Source: Eucommia ulmoides | Taxonomy: Eukaryota > Streptophyta > Magnoliopsida > Garryales > Eucommiaceae | DNA: 64,000 nt | NCBI GenBank assembly: GCA_016647705.1 | Contig: CM028335.1 | Coordinates: forward strand, 9,376,905 to 9,440,904 | Reading direction: 5' to 3' | Shown: positions 1 to 11,863 of the stretch, in pieces | Layout: the number at the start of each line of letters is the position of its first letter | Numbering within the stretch: position 1 is the stretch's first letter | Notes under the pieces: model-generated | What the model was told of the DNA's origin: nothing | The model's database searches: none | The model's input: only the letters and a program-made list of their open reading frames with translations | Position numbers and translations under genes: made by a program

Positions 1-1303
1 ATAACCTAACTTTATTTAGGAAATTCAAATTAAGTTTTTAATAAAATATACTAAACTAAACTAAAATACTAATTAAACTAAATATACTATAATACTATAT
101 TGAGACGTTTAGGGGAACAGATTATCTAGGGATTAACTTCATTTTCTTAAACGTGTTTGATTTCGTTTCAGTCTATAATAACGGTGTTCAACCTATCTAA
201 CAATCTCGATATCGTAAACTCATTCACTCTCTCTCCCGAGTGTAAAGTGAATAAATATGTGACTTCGCGTTAACGTTGAAATCCCCCTCTAGCATTTTTT
301 AAAACACATAGTAACATGAGTTTTACCCCAACGTCATGGATTGCATACTTTCTAACGCCCTCCCGGGTCATTAGATTGTCGCGTTGTGTTTAAACCCTAG
401 TCTAAATTCGAAAATACCTCTCCCGAGTGTCTTAGATATATTTAGAAATCAAACTTTGATTTCTAAATATATCTAAACAAGTATATAATGGAAATACAAG
501 AATGGTAAACACAATCGAATAACAAAGAATAACTGTTAAAGAAACACAATTCAAACAAACAACATTTTCATAAACTATATTAATCCCATAAATAATCTAA
601 GTTTAGCTCATGGCCATAACCTTCTATACAATAAGAAATGAGTTAAACATACTCAAATAATAAAGAAAAGTTAATAAATGAAGAGAGAAATGAAATAAAC
701 TAGCAGTCGTCCAAAGATTTGACGCTAAAACCGCTTTGAGATCGCTTCTCCTTCTTTACTTTGTGTTCTTCTCCTTTGGGGTTTGGATGAGCTTCCAAAA
801 ACTTCTCAAAATACTCCCTAATATGTTCTCAAACGTGTTGGGGATGAAGGGATCAAGATAAGGGGTGCAAAATATCCTAAAATATCATTAAAACACTTTA
901 CAGCTAGATCTGGACCGCCGCGGCAGTAGAAATGCAGAGAGTTTAGCAACTCTCTGCTGTTTGACTGCCGCGGCAGTGGTGTCAACGCTGCGGCGGTGAC
1001 ATATTTTTTTGTTTTGGCTGTAACATTCTCGTCTAAACTCCAATTAGGGTGATTCAAAAACCTATGGAAAGCTAAGATAAATATTTACAATTTCAATGTT
1101 TGAGTTATCCAAAATCGGATTAAATAGTCATAAAAAATGGCCTTGAAGTTACTATACTTGTACCAATTTTGCACATTTTTGCCCTTTTATTCAAAAACCT
1201 ACCAAACAACACAAAAACATATTAAAACAACAAAAGTTATTGAAAACACACAAATATTTGAATCTAAAAGTACTTGATTTGTCGATAAATAAATCACTTA
1301 TCA
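1..1303 (-). mobile_element. Athila-like LTR, cut by window edge
   Basis: This LTR reads on the - strand. Its start is the TGATAAGTG-type end at 1303, and the rest runs left off the window. It shares with the other Athila-like LTRs here the block after the promoter (seen inverted at about 190-440) with the words CTCTCCCGAGTGT and CAACGTCATGGATTGCAT. It also has a GC-rich palindromic stretch around 910-1000, including the perfect palindrome ACTGCCGCGGCAGT at 964-977. No polypurine tract abuts the right end, so it is either a 5' LTR whose element lies to the left or a solo LTR. It is old and non-coding. Confidence 0.75.
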
Positions 1304-2490
1304 ACTTTCTCATGATACCAAATAATATCAAGCCATGTAATCTTTAAGGCACCAGAACAAAAAGTATATCTCAATAATAACATACGTATTAAAAAGGTAT
1401 TGTTGATCCCCTCCTCAATAATAATTATTTAAAAACCAAGAGACATGAGATGTATAAAAATGACATATTATCATCATATAGCTAGGTACTTAATATCTAT
1501 AGATATATCCATATGCATAAAGTATTAACTTAAAACATTAAGCACAAATTAATATGCCGTGAATATTCAAATGATCTTATATATATGGTATCAAAAATAG
1601 ATTAACAACCATAAAAGGACACCAACCATGATCCGTTTAAATTCATACAATAGACTGATCAAATAAGATCATGCTAAAAACTTATTTTATCAAATATTTG
1701 ATTCAAGAAATAACTCAAGCTTAATCAATGAATCAGTATTAGCTGTAAGCATATAATCAAGGTCCTGAACAATTCAAATCAAATAAATAATTCTTTATTA
1801 TTTAATTCACCTCAATATAAAATATCATACATTTTAATAACTCAAAATAAATAAAAAATCAGCTCAATTCAACTTATTTGTATAAAAATATATGACATGA
1901 ATGAGAGTACATTACACAAATGATCTTGCTAATATGCAAGAAGTTATTAATAATACTTAGTGTGATCACAAACACTCGATTCATATTCTAAATCATGTAA
2001 CATGTTTCAAAATTGAACATATGATCACTACTCAAAATAAGCACATAAAAACACATTAATACCCCTTAACTAAATATGATTCTCAAAATCACCATCCAAT
2101 GTTTCTAAGACAAGTAACGTATCATTTAAGATACGTCTTAGAAACTATTACCAATTTACCTATTTGGTAAGTCGGACACCTCACTCTTTAACAAAATTAA
2201 TGAATTTAAAATGCGGAGGGTTAGGAGTACATTTTCTCTCTTTCGGGACAACTTTGTTTTTTACCTTATTTATATCAATGATTGATTTGGGTGCACAATT
2301 CTTCTTGGTCTATTTGTATCCTCTCTACCTTTGATTATTGTCATTTGATTCATTGAAGATTCTCTTTACACGTATCGCTTATGGCTTCATGGTGATATCC
2401 CATCTTGGTGTGTGAACATGACTTGTTGTGTTAGGATACATAAAACACATCATCCATGATTTGTGAACATGACTTGTTTAGCTAAGATGT
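1304..2490. other. AT-rich intergenic DNA with one strong hairpin
   Basis: I see no gene here. The stretch is AT-rich and ends with the target duplication of the solo LTR at 2491. It contains a perfect inverted repeat at 2101-2145: arms of 11 bp (GTTTCTAAGAC) enclose a second paired segment, GTATC/GATAC. This may be the end of an unrecognised DNA element. Confidence 0.5.
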
Positions 2491-3814
2491 TGGTAGCGAA
2501 ATTTTACGTCGCAATTTTTACCACAAGTGTACGAGTCAAATTTTAATAGAATAGGGGAAATAGGGTTGTCGTATCCAGAGGGATTGGATTAGATTGTCTC
2601 TAAGTACCATGATTGTCATAACCTAACTTTATCTAGGCAACTGAATTTATAGTTTTTGTTAATAAAATATACTAACCTAAATTAATTACTATAATACTAA
2701 TATAACGTTAATGGGAGTATATTGTCTAGAGATTAACTTCATTCACTAATACGTGTTTTATTCAATCTAGTTCATATCAATGGCATTTGTCCTATCCGAC
2801 AATCTCGGTATCGAAATCTCACTCACTACCTCTCCCGAATGTAACGTAAATGAATATGTGACTTTGTGTCAACGCTGAAGTCCCACTCAACCGTCTATAC
2901 AACACTTCGTCATATAAGTCTCACCCCAACGTCACTTATTGCACATTTTCTAGTACCCTCCCAGGTCATTAAATCATCGCATTGTATTTTAATCCTAGTC
3001 CAAATTCAGGGTTACCTCTCCCGAGTGTCAAACCCTGTATTCTCAATATATCTTAACAAGCATATAAAAGTGGAAGCATGACAAACACAATCAAACATGA
3101 ATGAAAAATCGATAACGACACAAAGATCAAATAAACAACGTTTTCATAAACAGAATCATTCCCTAGACAATATATATTTAGTTTCTTATGACCATAACCA
3201 TATATACAATAATATACAAGCTAAACATATACAAACTATCAATCAAAACTAAGAAATAATGAAAGAAACCAAGAGACTAGCCGTTATCCGAAGAACCGGC
3301 GCTAAACCGCTCCGAGAACGTTTCCTCCTTCTTGGAATTGTGATCTTCTCATGGTTGATAATGGTTTAGAGCTAAAAAAATACTCCCAAAAACATCCTTA
3401 GTGCTTGGGGAAAGAAGAGAAGATATAAAGGGATCAAAATATCCTAAAAAATATCCCAAAATATCTAAATTGTCAAGTATCGGACCGCAGCAGTAGTGGA
3501 GAAGGCAGTGGGATTTCTGGCGGGTGACCTCTGTAACGGTGGGCAAATAGACAGATTATGTTGCATCCTGTAATTTTACCACTGCAACGGTGGAGTTGCA
3601 GTTATAGGATGGCCTTATTTGCCTGTTTTCTACCTCTCTTCTACCGATGTCTAACCGATTTGCTCTATTTTAGCTCGTTTTCATCCATTTTCGTCTCAAA
3701 CACCTTATTTGCCTAAAAACAAATATAAACAAATAAGACCATATTAAAACACACAACAACACACGAAAACTACAAAAATTGGCATGGAAATAGATAGGTA
3801 AATTTTACCTATCA
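2491..3814 (-). mobile_element. Solo Athila-like LTR with 5-bp target duplication
   Basis: A complete LTR of 1,324 bp on the - strand. It starts TGATAGGTAAAATTTACC at 3814 and ends ...CGCTACCA at 2491. It is flanked by perfect direct repeats GATGT at 2486-2490 and 3815-3819. No internal region is present, so this is the usual product of LTR-LTR recombination within one element. The shared post-promoter block lies inverted at about 2780-3060, and a GC-rich stretch lies near 3480-3540. Confidence 0.9.
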
Positions 3815-3856
3815 GATGTTAAACCTAATCGAGTTAAAACCAACTCTAATGTTAAT

Positions 3857-5623
3857 TGTTGGCCCAGTGAGCTACCCAAGAGAGGCGATGAATTGGGTAG
3901 ATATAAAATTTAATCCAAATAATAATACTTCAAAAAATCAAATAATTAATTTTATTCTAAATTAATTATTATCTTTATAGCAGTAAAAATATATTATCAA
4001 CTAGATGCACACCAAATAACAAAATATAAATAAAGTAAATAAAGCAGCACACTAGAAATTTATAATGATTCACCAAGTTATTCTTGGTTAATCCAGTTCT
4101 CTGAGCTCCATGGAGAGTCGCACTCACTAATCACTAAGATTCCTTTAAACAGATCGGAACCAAACCTTTACACAATGATTCTTTTCACAGGCTCAGAATC
4201 AACCTTTACAACTTCTTTTTCTCAGGCTCAGGAATAACCTTTTCTTTTTCCTAGGGTCAAGAATAACCTTATCTTTTTACAGGTTAAAGATTAATCTAAT
4301 TCTATTATAGGGATAATCACGACCTAATTCTTTTTATATCTTAGGCTTAAGAATTAAATCTCACAATCACTCCAAGTATCTTTTTCCCATGTAAGGATGA
4401 ACCCTTTACAATTCACTCACAAATTATTCTAGTCAGAAAGAATCACACCTATCTCTTTTCACAGGAAAAGAGTAACCTAACCTTTTTGTACTTAGGTAAA
4501 GATCAAATCTCAATCTCTTTACTGGAAGAGATTAAAACCCAAAGCTACTCTTGATTAGATATTTCCAATAATATCTAATCCGACACACAACTCACCAATT
4601 ACAATAAAATTGATAAGTTTTTTCCACTCGGAGCTTCTACCACCTCAAATAAATTTAAACTCAATTAATATCCTGATATTTACTAGTGATAGAATTAAGT
4701 GAAGAAACAAAAATTTGATTATAAAAAAAAAAAATTAGAGTAGCACAAAATTGAGCACATAATCAGATTATTACCAAAATCGTATTAAAAATATTTTTAT
4801 ACTTTCAAAGTTCAAAAAATGATTTTACAAGATTGAATAACCAAGCAAACAATAATATTAATAAACTTAATAAAGAATAAGCTTGGAACAACCTCACCAA
4901 GAAAACATAAAAATCTGATTATAATAAATATAGTTAGCACACAAATAAGTACATAATCAAATTATCACAAAAATTATTTTAAAATAATTTTTATACTCTT
5001 TAAAGTTCAAAAACGATTTTATCAGTCAAGCAAATACAGAAAAATAAATATTCAATAGATATTAATAGCTTGGAAATATATCACCAGAATAACACCGAAG
5101 AATTATAGATTGAAATGCTAGACAACTCAACTCGGTGACACCAACACAATCAGTGCTTTAACTCGAGAATTTTAACTCTAGAATGATCTCTCAATATTTT
5201 TCAGTATAATATCATAATGATAACTCTCAGAAAGCTCAGGAACTAAATAGTTCTTGATATGGTGTCTTTTTTATGTGAAATCCACATGTCTATATATAGG
5301 GAATTGAAATAAGTCTTCCAACAGCTAGTTTTCAAATAATAAGTATCTGAAAAACACCTATATAGACCCCATATATCATTATATTTCATTTTAGATATAA
5401 TTTATTTAAATATAGCTTTCAAAACATTCAATTAAGTCCCTCAAAAAAAAAAAATTCAAACTCAAATCGATAAGATAGGAAGTATTAAAATGACCAATTT
5501 GAACAACACTTTAATTTCATGTACCAAATCTATAGGGATATTCAAATATCAGTTGCTTATCTTAAATAACATTAAATCCCTAAGATATCTCTCAAGTCTT
5601 AACCATAAAACGGCTAGTGATGA

Positions 5624-5661
<38 letters not shown>

Positions 5662-6506
5662 CAAAATCATGAAATCCTCAAATCCTGAAACTGAACCATT
5701 GGTTGACCGACTAGCAGGCGTAGGTCAACCTACCAATTCAGAACGTAGCCCAAGCCAAAATCTCTTTGCCCATAGGTCGACTGCCATTTTTTTCCTGTTA
5801 ACCGGAAGATTCAGAGACTTCTATAGGTCAACCTCCCTGTCGACCTAACGATTCAGAGAGTTCATTCTTTGGTCATAGTTCGACCTCCCTGTCAATCGAA
5901 CAATTCAGAGAGTTTGTCTAATTTTCATAAGTTGACCTAACTATCGACCGAACAATTCAGGGACTGCTCAAACTCATCACCTTCCCATCAGTTCACCGGA
6001 CCTCTTGTGTAGGTTGACCTATTGAACTGGAACACTTTTTTCTTTATTCATTTCTTCGACGCATTTGCCCCTTTAACTGATTTCTTTTCTCGGTTAACTT
6101 AACTAACACTTAAATTCAATTTTAATCATTTATCATTCTTAAATAAATATTACTTCTTCAATAACATACCAAAGCAAATAAGTTAGCTAATTAGGATCCT
6201 AATAAAGACACACACATATATAAAATTATTTTTGTATTGTGTGTGATTCTAATCGGGATACATTAAGAGTAAAAATAGATCAAAGTTGTCTTTACCTAGA
6301 TTCTTCAAAATCTTCAATCTCTTAAAATCCGTCTCTGCATCTTTCACAATTTCTTCATGATGTTATCTTTTTTGCATTGTCTCTGCATCCTTTATAATTA
6401 CTTCATGATACTGTTCTGAATTCTTTAAACTGAAACACTCAACAAATCCATTACTTTCACCAAAAATATCAGCATTTTATTGTTCTTCAAAATCTTAGGA
6501 TCAACA
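3857..6506 (+). mobile_element. Unclassified LTR-like dispersed repeat, copy 1
   Basis: It starts TGTTGGCCCAG and ends GGATCAACA, so the ends form the short inverted repeat TGTTG/CAACA expected of an LTR. The start is followed by a GAATTGGGTAG word found again at 9558. About 4100-4560 carries a decayed tandem array of units of about 35 bp (forms of TCAGAATCAACCTTTAC). About 5690-6040 carries repeated GTCGACC/TCAACC words. No matching 5-bp target duplication is seen, and no coding region is recognised. Partial copies lie at 9558-10261 and, inverted, at 15380-16965. A Ty1/copia origin is a guess. Confidence 0.5.
5628..5659. repeat. T homopolymer, 32 nt
   Basis: An uninterrupted run of T inside the LTR-like repeat. 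It is simple-sequence DNA and its length in the assembly may not be exact. Confidence 0.9.
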
Positions 6507-6540
6507 TAGTTTTTTGGTGACGTAAAAATACTCGTGATAG

Positions 6541-6724
6541 CTAATAATTAAAAATATTTTTGGCTACGAATGAATTCCGTAGCTACACCATTTGCTCCAA
6601 AAATATTTTGGTGGGAAGACATTTGGCTACAACTTTTATAGTTTGTTGTGAAAAAATGACATTTAACTACGAAATTTTATTTCATAGCCAAAATTTTGTA
6701 GGCAAAAGTCATTTTCTTGTAGTG
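6541..6724. mobile_element. Terminus of a CACTA-like element or MITE
   Basis: The right end reads ...ATTTTCTTGTAGTG at 6724, the reverse complement of the CACTACAAGAAAAT terminus typical of plant CACTA elements. Upstream are related words (GGCTACGAA, GTAGCTAC, GGCTACAA) that look like subterminal repeats. The matching left terminus was not found, so the left coordinate is approximate. It has no coding capacity. Confidence 0.5.
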
Positions 6725-6729
6725 GCTAT

Positions 6730-6905
6730 GAAGAAACCGTGTCGAGTGAAAATAAAAATGAGTGGAGCAAAGTTGTGCAAGAAGAGATGAAGTCTTTGCA
6801 TGAGAATTGCACTTGTAACTTGGTATAACTTATTAAAGGTAAGAGATTTTTAAAGGATAATTAGGTTTATAAATCGAAAACTAAAGAGAATAACTCACTT
6901 TTGAG
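6730..6905 (+). pseudogene. Ty1/copia reverse transcriptase remnant
   Basis: A short fossil translating to the start of a copia RT domain: words like EEMKSLHEN, then a lysine/glycine/arginine-rich stretch, then VYKSKTKEN, in the family's order. Only a small slice of the domain is left, it is broken, and no LTR is attached. It abuts the CACTA-like end at 6724. Confidence 0.6.
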
Positions 6906-7021
6906 GTACCAAAAAAAAAAACTAGTGTCAAATGAACCCAAAGAATCCTCAGTTTATAGAGTGGATGAAGGGTAGCCCTTGCGACACCAATCTAACAACT
7001 CCAAAATAAGAGACCCTTGAG

Positions 7022-7312
7022 AATTTTACCAACCTCTACTCTCCGAGCATCTCCTACTCAGATATCACCAAAGTGAAGATCCTTGGGGACCTTACCGAGC
7101 TTCGCTCTTGTGCAACCCCTGTTCAGATATTACAAAATGGGACACCCTTGAGGATGTTGTCGAGCTCTGCCCTCCACAACCCTGTTTGGATATCATCAAA
7201 GGGAAGACCTTTGGGGACCTTCCCAATCTCTACTCTACATGTTGCACCTTCTCGGATATCACCAAAGGGTCGAACCTTTGGGCCATTATCGAGATCTGCC
7301 CTCTAAGCTGTC
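7022..7312. repeat. Minisatellite, about four units of 63-65 bp
   Basis: Four diverged tandem units share the frame CAGATATCACCAAA...CCTTGGGGACCTT...CGAG. The words GATATCACCAAAG (at 7064 and 7255) and CTTTGGGGACCTTCC mark successive units. Open frames across it are a by-product of the repeat period. The origin is unknown; it could be an LTR or transposon subterminal region. Confidence 0.75.
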
Positions 7313-8414
7313 TCTACTCAGTACAACAGTTATAGAGGCCTTCAGATGCCAATTCCAAGCTCTGGGCTATGCTCACCAATTATCCTTTACTCAGATTATC
7401 CTTCTAAAAGTCACTCTCAATGTCTATTTGAGCCCAGATTGAGGACTTATGTCCCGAGGTCAAGACCGAAGGAAGACCGATAGACCACAACGTACGGTGG
7501 GCTAGGTCCCTCCCCCTTGATCTTGTCAGGATATCCCATGGATTCTCCTTGATGGTCCTAGAGGCCAAGCCTAGAGGCTTAATCTCTTTACGTGGCAACT
7601 CATTAGCCACATTCCAAGTTAGTGTAATTAACCAAGCTCAAACCTTAGAGTTGCGATGATAATTAAGTTCTTCTCCTAGTAAACACTCAGGCATTCAATA
7701 CCCCAATTAATGCTCAACCACCATATTGAAGTGTATTAAAGTTCTTTTCCCCCGAACTCTTACTCTCACGCTGGAGGGACTTCATGAGGCACAAACCCGG
7801 TAAGTCTTTATGCAGGTACAAGCTGGGAACTCCAACTTGGATTTTAAAGAAATAACTGAACTTATTTGCGGAGTTGTTGTTGATTAAACTTATTTGTGTG
7901 AAATTCGTCAAATTTGATTGCCTATATTTCGACAAGAGGCTTATGAAACCACCTATGAGGATTTGACCAGTGAAAACATTGATGTAAGGGATGCCAATAT
8001 CTCGTTGATAGCCAAAATGTCCTTGTGTTCAATCAATCTAGAATCATACCTTCCTGAATCAATTGCTAGGTACATACTCACCCTGATGTTCTTGTTTTAT
8101 TTTAGAGGATTCAGAAACTACATAGTTTTTTTTTTTTTTAATCTCTTCCGCTTATTGAGCCTATATTTTGTTAATGCTTGCTTCATATAAGTGGAAAATA
8201 TGTATATCATACTAACAAACAGCAATGGTTTCTAATTTTGTTGTACATAGAATCAAAGAAATAAACAAAAACATATTTTTAGGATGTATTTCTATATTTT
8301 CATTCCGTTGTTACTTTTTTGTTCTTCCAGTTGTTTTTGTTCCATTGTTGTTGTTTTGTTCAAACTATTATCTGTCGTTTAAACTTATTCATGCCATATA
8401 TTTCCTTTGTCCAG
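7313..8414. other. No recognised gene; possible decayed repeat
   Basis: A 90-codon open frame at 7918-8190 has no recognised similarity and runs into a hydrophobic T-rich tail, so I do not call it a gene. 7330-7600 is less AT-rich and looks like an old repeat, but I cannot classify it. The last part is T-rich, like an intron upstream of the P4-ATPase fragment. Confidence 0.4.
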
Positions 8415-8751
8415 GTGGAGTTCATATTTTTTGATAAAATTGGAACTCTAACTAGAAATTTGATAGAGTTTTTTAAGTGCTCAATTGGAAGAAAAATATT
8501 TGGCTTTGGTGTCAGTGAGATTGAAATAGGAGGAGTACTTCAAACTGGCGTAAAGAAAATCAAGATATATTAGGTTTTATATATACAGGAAAATATATTC
8601 TAATGTTAGGAAATTAATACTTCAATGAGATAAAATTCACAGATTATGGAATCATCAAGTACGGCATGCTACAAAGGCTTCAATTTTGATGATGCTCGGC
8701 TTATACGAGGAGCTTGGAGGAACAAACCTAATCTCGATATGTGCAAGGTTG
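8415..8751 (+). pseudogene. P4-ATPase (ALA3-like flippase) pseudogene fragment
   Basis: Two pieces match consecutive parts of a plant aminophospholipid flippase. The first (8415-8573) reads [20 protein letters not shown] and then a stretch like the GTGVTEIE region. The second (about 8650-8751) reads [19 protein letters not shown] and ends ...MCK before a GTTGGT donor. The acceptor CAG just before 8415 sits where intact ALA3 genes have an exon boundary, so this is a genomic copy, not a processed one. The phosphorylation motif DKTGT appears as DKIGT, and the first piece ends in a stop before the second. The rest of the roughly 1,200-residue protein is absent. It is a dead fragment. Confidence 0.75.
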
Positions 8752-9557
8752 GTAGTCCTTCTCTATTATAATTGTCTCCTTAATTTTCAAAATCAAATTT
8801 CATATTTTTTTTATTGGGTTAAAATCAAATTCCCGGGGGTTAGATATTGAACAAGTAAGCAACCCTGCACAATATGGTCTTCGAGAAGCTCGGATGGGAA
8901 CGATTTCTTGGGAAGATGTGAGAAAACTCTTTAATCTAGTTTTGTGTTTTTTTTTTTTTATTTTCTTCTAGATTTAGTGATTGATGATTGGAGACCCATT
9001 ATTTTCATTTGTGATAACATGTGTAAAAAAATAATTATTTTTTTTATTTTTTTCATAAATCGTTTTGCAGTATATCGCACAAAACAATGTGCAAAAGTTG
9101 TCTTCTTGTTTCTTATCGAACGAGTAGCAAAGAAAAAAGGCGTAATTTATATTTTCATGTCTTTCTTTTGTGATGACATTCTTTATTTGCTATTTACAGC
9201 ATAATTGCAATCTCAAGTTCTATCCAAAAGGTTGGTATCTGCACATTTTAATTGCAAATTTAATTTTTCAAATTTCCTCATAAATTAGCATGGTGCTGAG
9301 ATATTTTTTTTTGCATTTTCTGAAATTTCATTAGCTCAAAAGAGCTGAACTTTTTTTTGCATTTTCTACATTTTTAAGTTTTTTTTTGGTTCGCAAGACC
9401 AATTAAAAACATGTTTTGTGGCCCCTGGGGATTGGAGCTCATTAAGTAACAATTCGAGCAAAACATGGGATATGGCTTTTGGGGATTGAAGCATTGACCA
9501 CGAGACGTCACAGTGAGGTAAACTCTACTTTCTAGTCATGAAATATGTTAGAAATTT
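8752..9557. other. No recognised gene
   Basis: A short exon-like stretch at about 8848-8919 is bounded by an AG and a GTGAGA and is open on +, but its product is not recognised. It could be a further decayed piece of the neighbouring pseudogene region. The remainder is T-rich with several homopolymer runs. Confidence 0.35.
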
Positions 9558-10261
9558 TGTTGGTCCAAAGATCTACCCAAGAGGGGGTGAATTGGGTAGT
9601 TATAAAAAATTAAATAATTGAATCAAACACAAATAATTAATTTTCCTAAATCAATTATTATCTTGTTACGCAGCGAAAATGCATGTAGCTAAGTGTACAC
9701 CTAAACAAATAGAAAAATAACAATGCAGTACACATTGATATATCCTGATTCGGTAAACTACCCTTACCTACATACAGTCTCCCAAGTTCCACGGAAATTT
9801 GCAATCCACTAAACTTCGAAACCTTTTACAAGTAGAAACCAAACCCTTACAATTTTTTTCACATGCTTAAGACTAACCTAATTCTTTTTCCTAGCTCAGA
9901 ATCAAACCTTGACTATCCTAATTCTTTTTGCAGACTTAAAATCAACCTTTACAATCTTGATTCTTTTCATAAGTTCATAATCAACCAACTTATCATTTTC
10001 ATTGGCTTAGGAATAACCTTTACAATCACACTTAATTCAATTACAGAAAGAACTAAAATCTACTCTTTTCAAGGGAAAAGACTAAACTAATATTTTTGCA
10101 AGTCAAATATCAGACCCTAATTTTTTTCTTAGGTTAAAGATCGAAATCTAACTACCCTGATTAGACATCAACCCAAACATGTCTAGAAATTGATCTTGAA
10201 TTGATCGGTTCACTGCCCCTATAGGGATCAGTCAACCGACTGCCCTTAAGGTCTGGTTTGG
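9558..10261 (+). mobile_element. LTR-like dispersed repeat, copy 2 (partial)
   Basis: It starts TGTTGGTCCAAAG with the GAATTGGGTAG word and follows copy 1 (from 3857) through the decayed array of about 35 bp. It is cut at 10261 by the Athila-like element. The DNA beyond that element (15380 onward) is the same family in the opposite orientation, so a head-to-head join existed before the insertion. Confidence 0.6.
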
Positions 10262-11863
10262 TGATAGGTGTAAATTACCTATATATTTCAAAACCAAATT
10301 TGTTAATTTTCGAGTACGTTTATTATGTTTTTAATACGTTTTAATGTGTTTTTATTCTTTTTGTATTAAAACAAGTGTGTGGGGTGAAAATGTATGAAAT
10401 TGGAGCATAAACAATCAAATCGTATCGAGAACAGTCGGAGAACAGTGGAAAAATAAGTAAGGCGGCAAGATTCTGCAAACAAGCCCACAGCCGCGGCGTC
10501 TAGACCACTACCGCAGTGGTGAAGATGCTGAGAAGATCAATTTCATGCTGAAAGCCCACCACCTAGGTGAAAATCCAGCAAAATGTTTTCCACAATCACC
10601 GCCTTCTCCACTGCCGCGACGAGCCTTTAACCGACATACTCCACCGCCTAGGCGGTGGCCTCTACATAGAGTAGATATTTTGTTTGATATTTTTTAGCCT
10701 ATAAATACCCTTCTATCCTCCTCTCTTCCGAGGACTTCGGCCCCTAAGGCCTTAGGCTATATTTTAGGGTTAGGAGAAGGGATTTTTTAAGGAGAGTTCT
10801 CAACCCGAGGTGGAGGACGAAGGAGGGAGCAATTGTTCGACGGTTCTAGCACCAATTCTTCGAATATAGGCTAAGTCGCTCGTTTCTTTTCTTTGTTTTC
10901 TACATTTTGGAAGTTGTTGAGCATGTTTACACCATTTTACATTGTATACAAGGTTATGACCATTGGCTAAACATAAGTTGTATAGAGATTATTAATATAA
11001 TTTATGAAAACGTTGTTTAGTTGAGTTTGTGTTTTGTTTGCGATTGTTCTTCGTTATGTTGATTGAGTGTGCCGTATTGTTTGTTTATCATGCTTAGATT
11101 TACATATCGAGAATACAGGGTTTGACAAATCCCAGATTTGGACTAGAATAAACAAACGCCATGATTCTATAACCTGGTCGGGGTTAGGATTGTGGACAAT
11201 CTATGACGTTGGGGCAAGACGCACGTGACCCAGGGTCGATAAGACGTTGAGGCAGATTTCTTCGTTGATTCGAAGTCACGTATTCCCTCATCTTACACTC
11301 GGGAGAGGTGGCGAGGGAGTTTCAGAACTGAGATTGTCGATAGAATAAACACAATGCACGATCCAATGACCCGGTCGAGAGTTGGATTATGTGCAATCAA
11401 TGACGTTAGGGTGACACTCATGCAACCTAGGGTCGTTAAGACGTTAAGGGAGACTTCTTCGTTGACACGAAGTTGCATTATATCCCCCGTCTTACACTCG
11501 GGAGAGGTAGCAGAAGTGTTTTAGATACCGAGATTGTCGGATAAGTTAAACGCCATTAACATAAAAACGAGACTAAACACGTATTCATAGACGAAACTAA
11601 TCCCTAGACAACCTATTTTCTCAAAACTATCTCATATTAATATTAGTATTAGTATATATTAAATTAGGCTATATTAGTATTAGTATTAATTAATTAAATT
11701 GCATTTTTGGTCACCTAGATAAAGTCAGGTTATGACAATCGCGGTACTCGAAAGTAACGACACCAATCCATGTGGATACGATACCCAACCGAAAGGTCCA
11801 TTATACTAAAACTTGATCCATACGCTTGCGGTGAAAGTGACAGCGCTTATTTAGCGGCCATCA
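10262..11863 (+). repeat. 5' LTR of element A
   Basis: 1,602 bp. The U3 holds GC-rich palindromes, including the 18-bp perfect palindrome CCACCGCCTAGGCGGTGG at 10641-10658, upstream of a TATAAATA box at 10700-10707. Downstream, a block of about 190 bp is present twice in tandem (about 11130-11335 and 11336-11530). Confidence 0.9.
10700..10707 (+). promoter_or_regulatory. TATA box of LTR A
   Basis: TATAAATA is followed by a pyrimidine-rich start region. The same box is at 14207-14214 in the 3' LTR. It is about 440 bp from the LTR start, just downstream of the palindrome cluster, which fits a U3 promoter. Confidence 0.6.

Noticed and set aside
7073-7335. Three overlapping open frames on the + strand
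   Set aside because: All come from the 63-65-bp minisatellite; there is no start context or family match.
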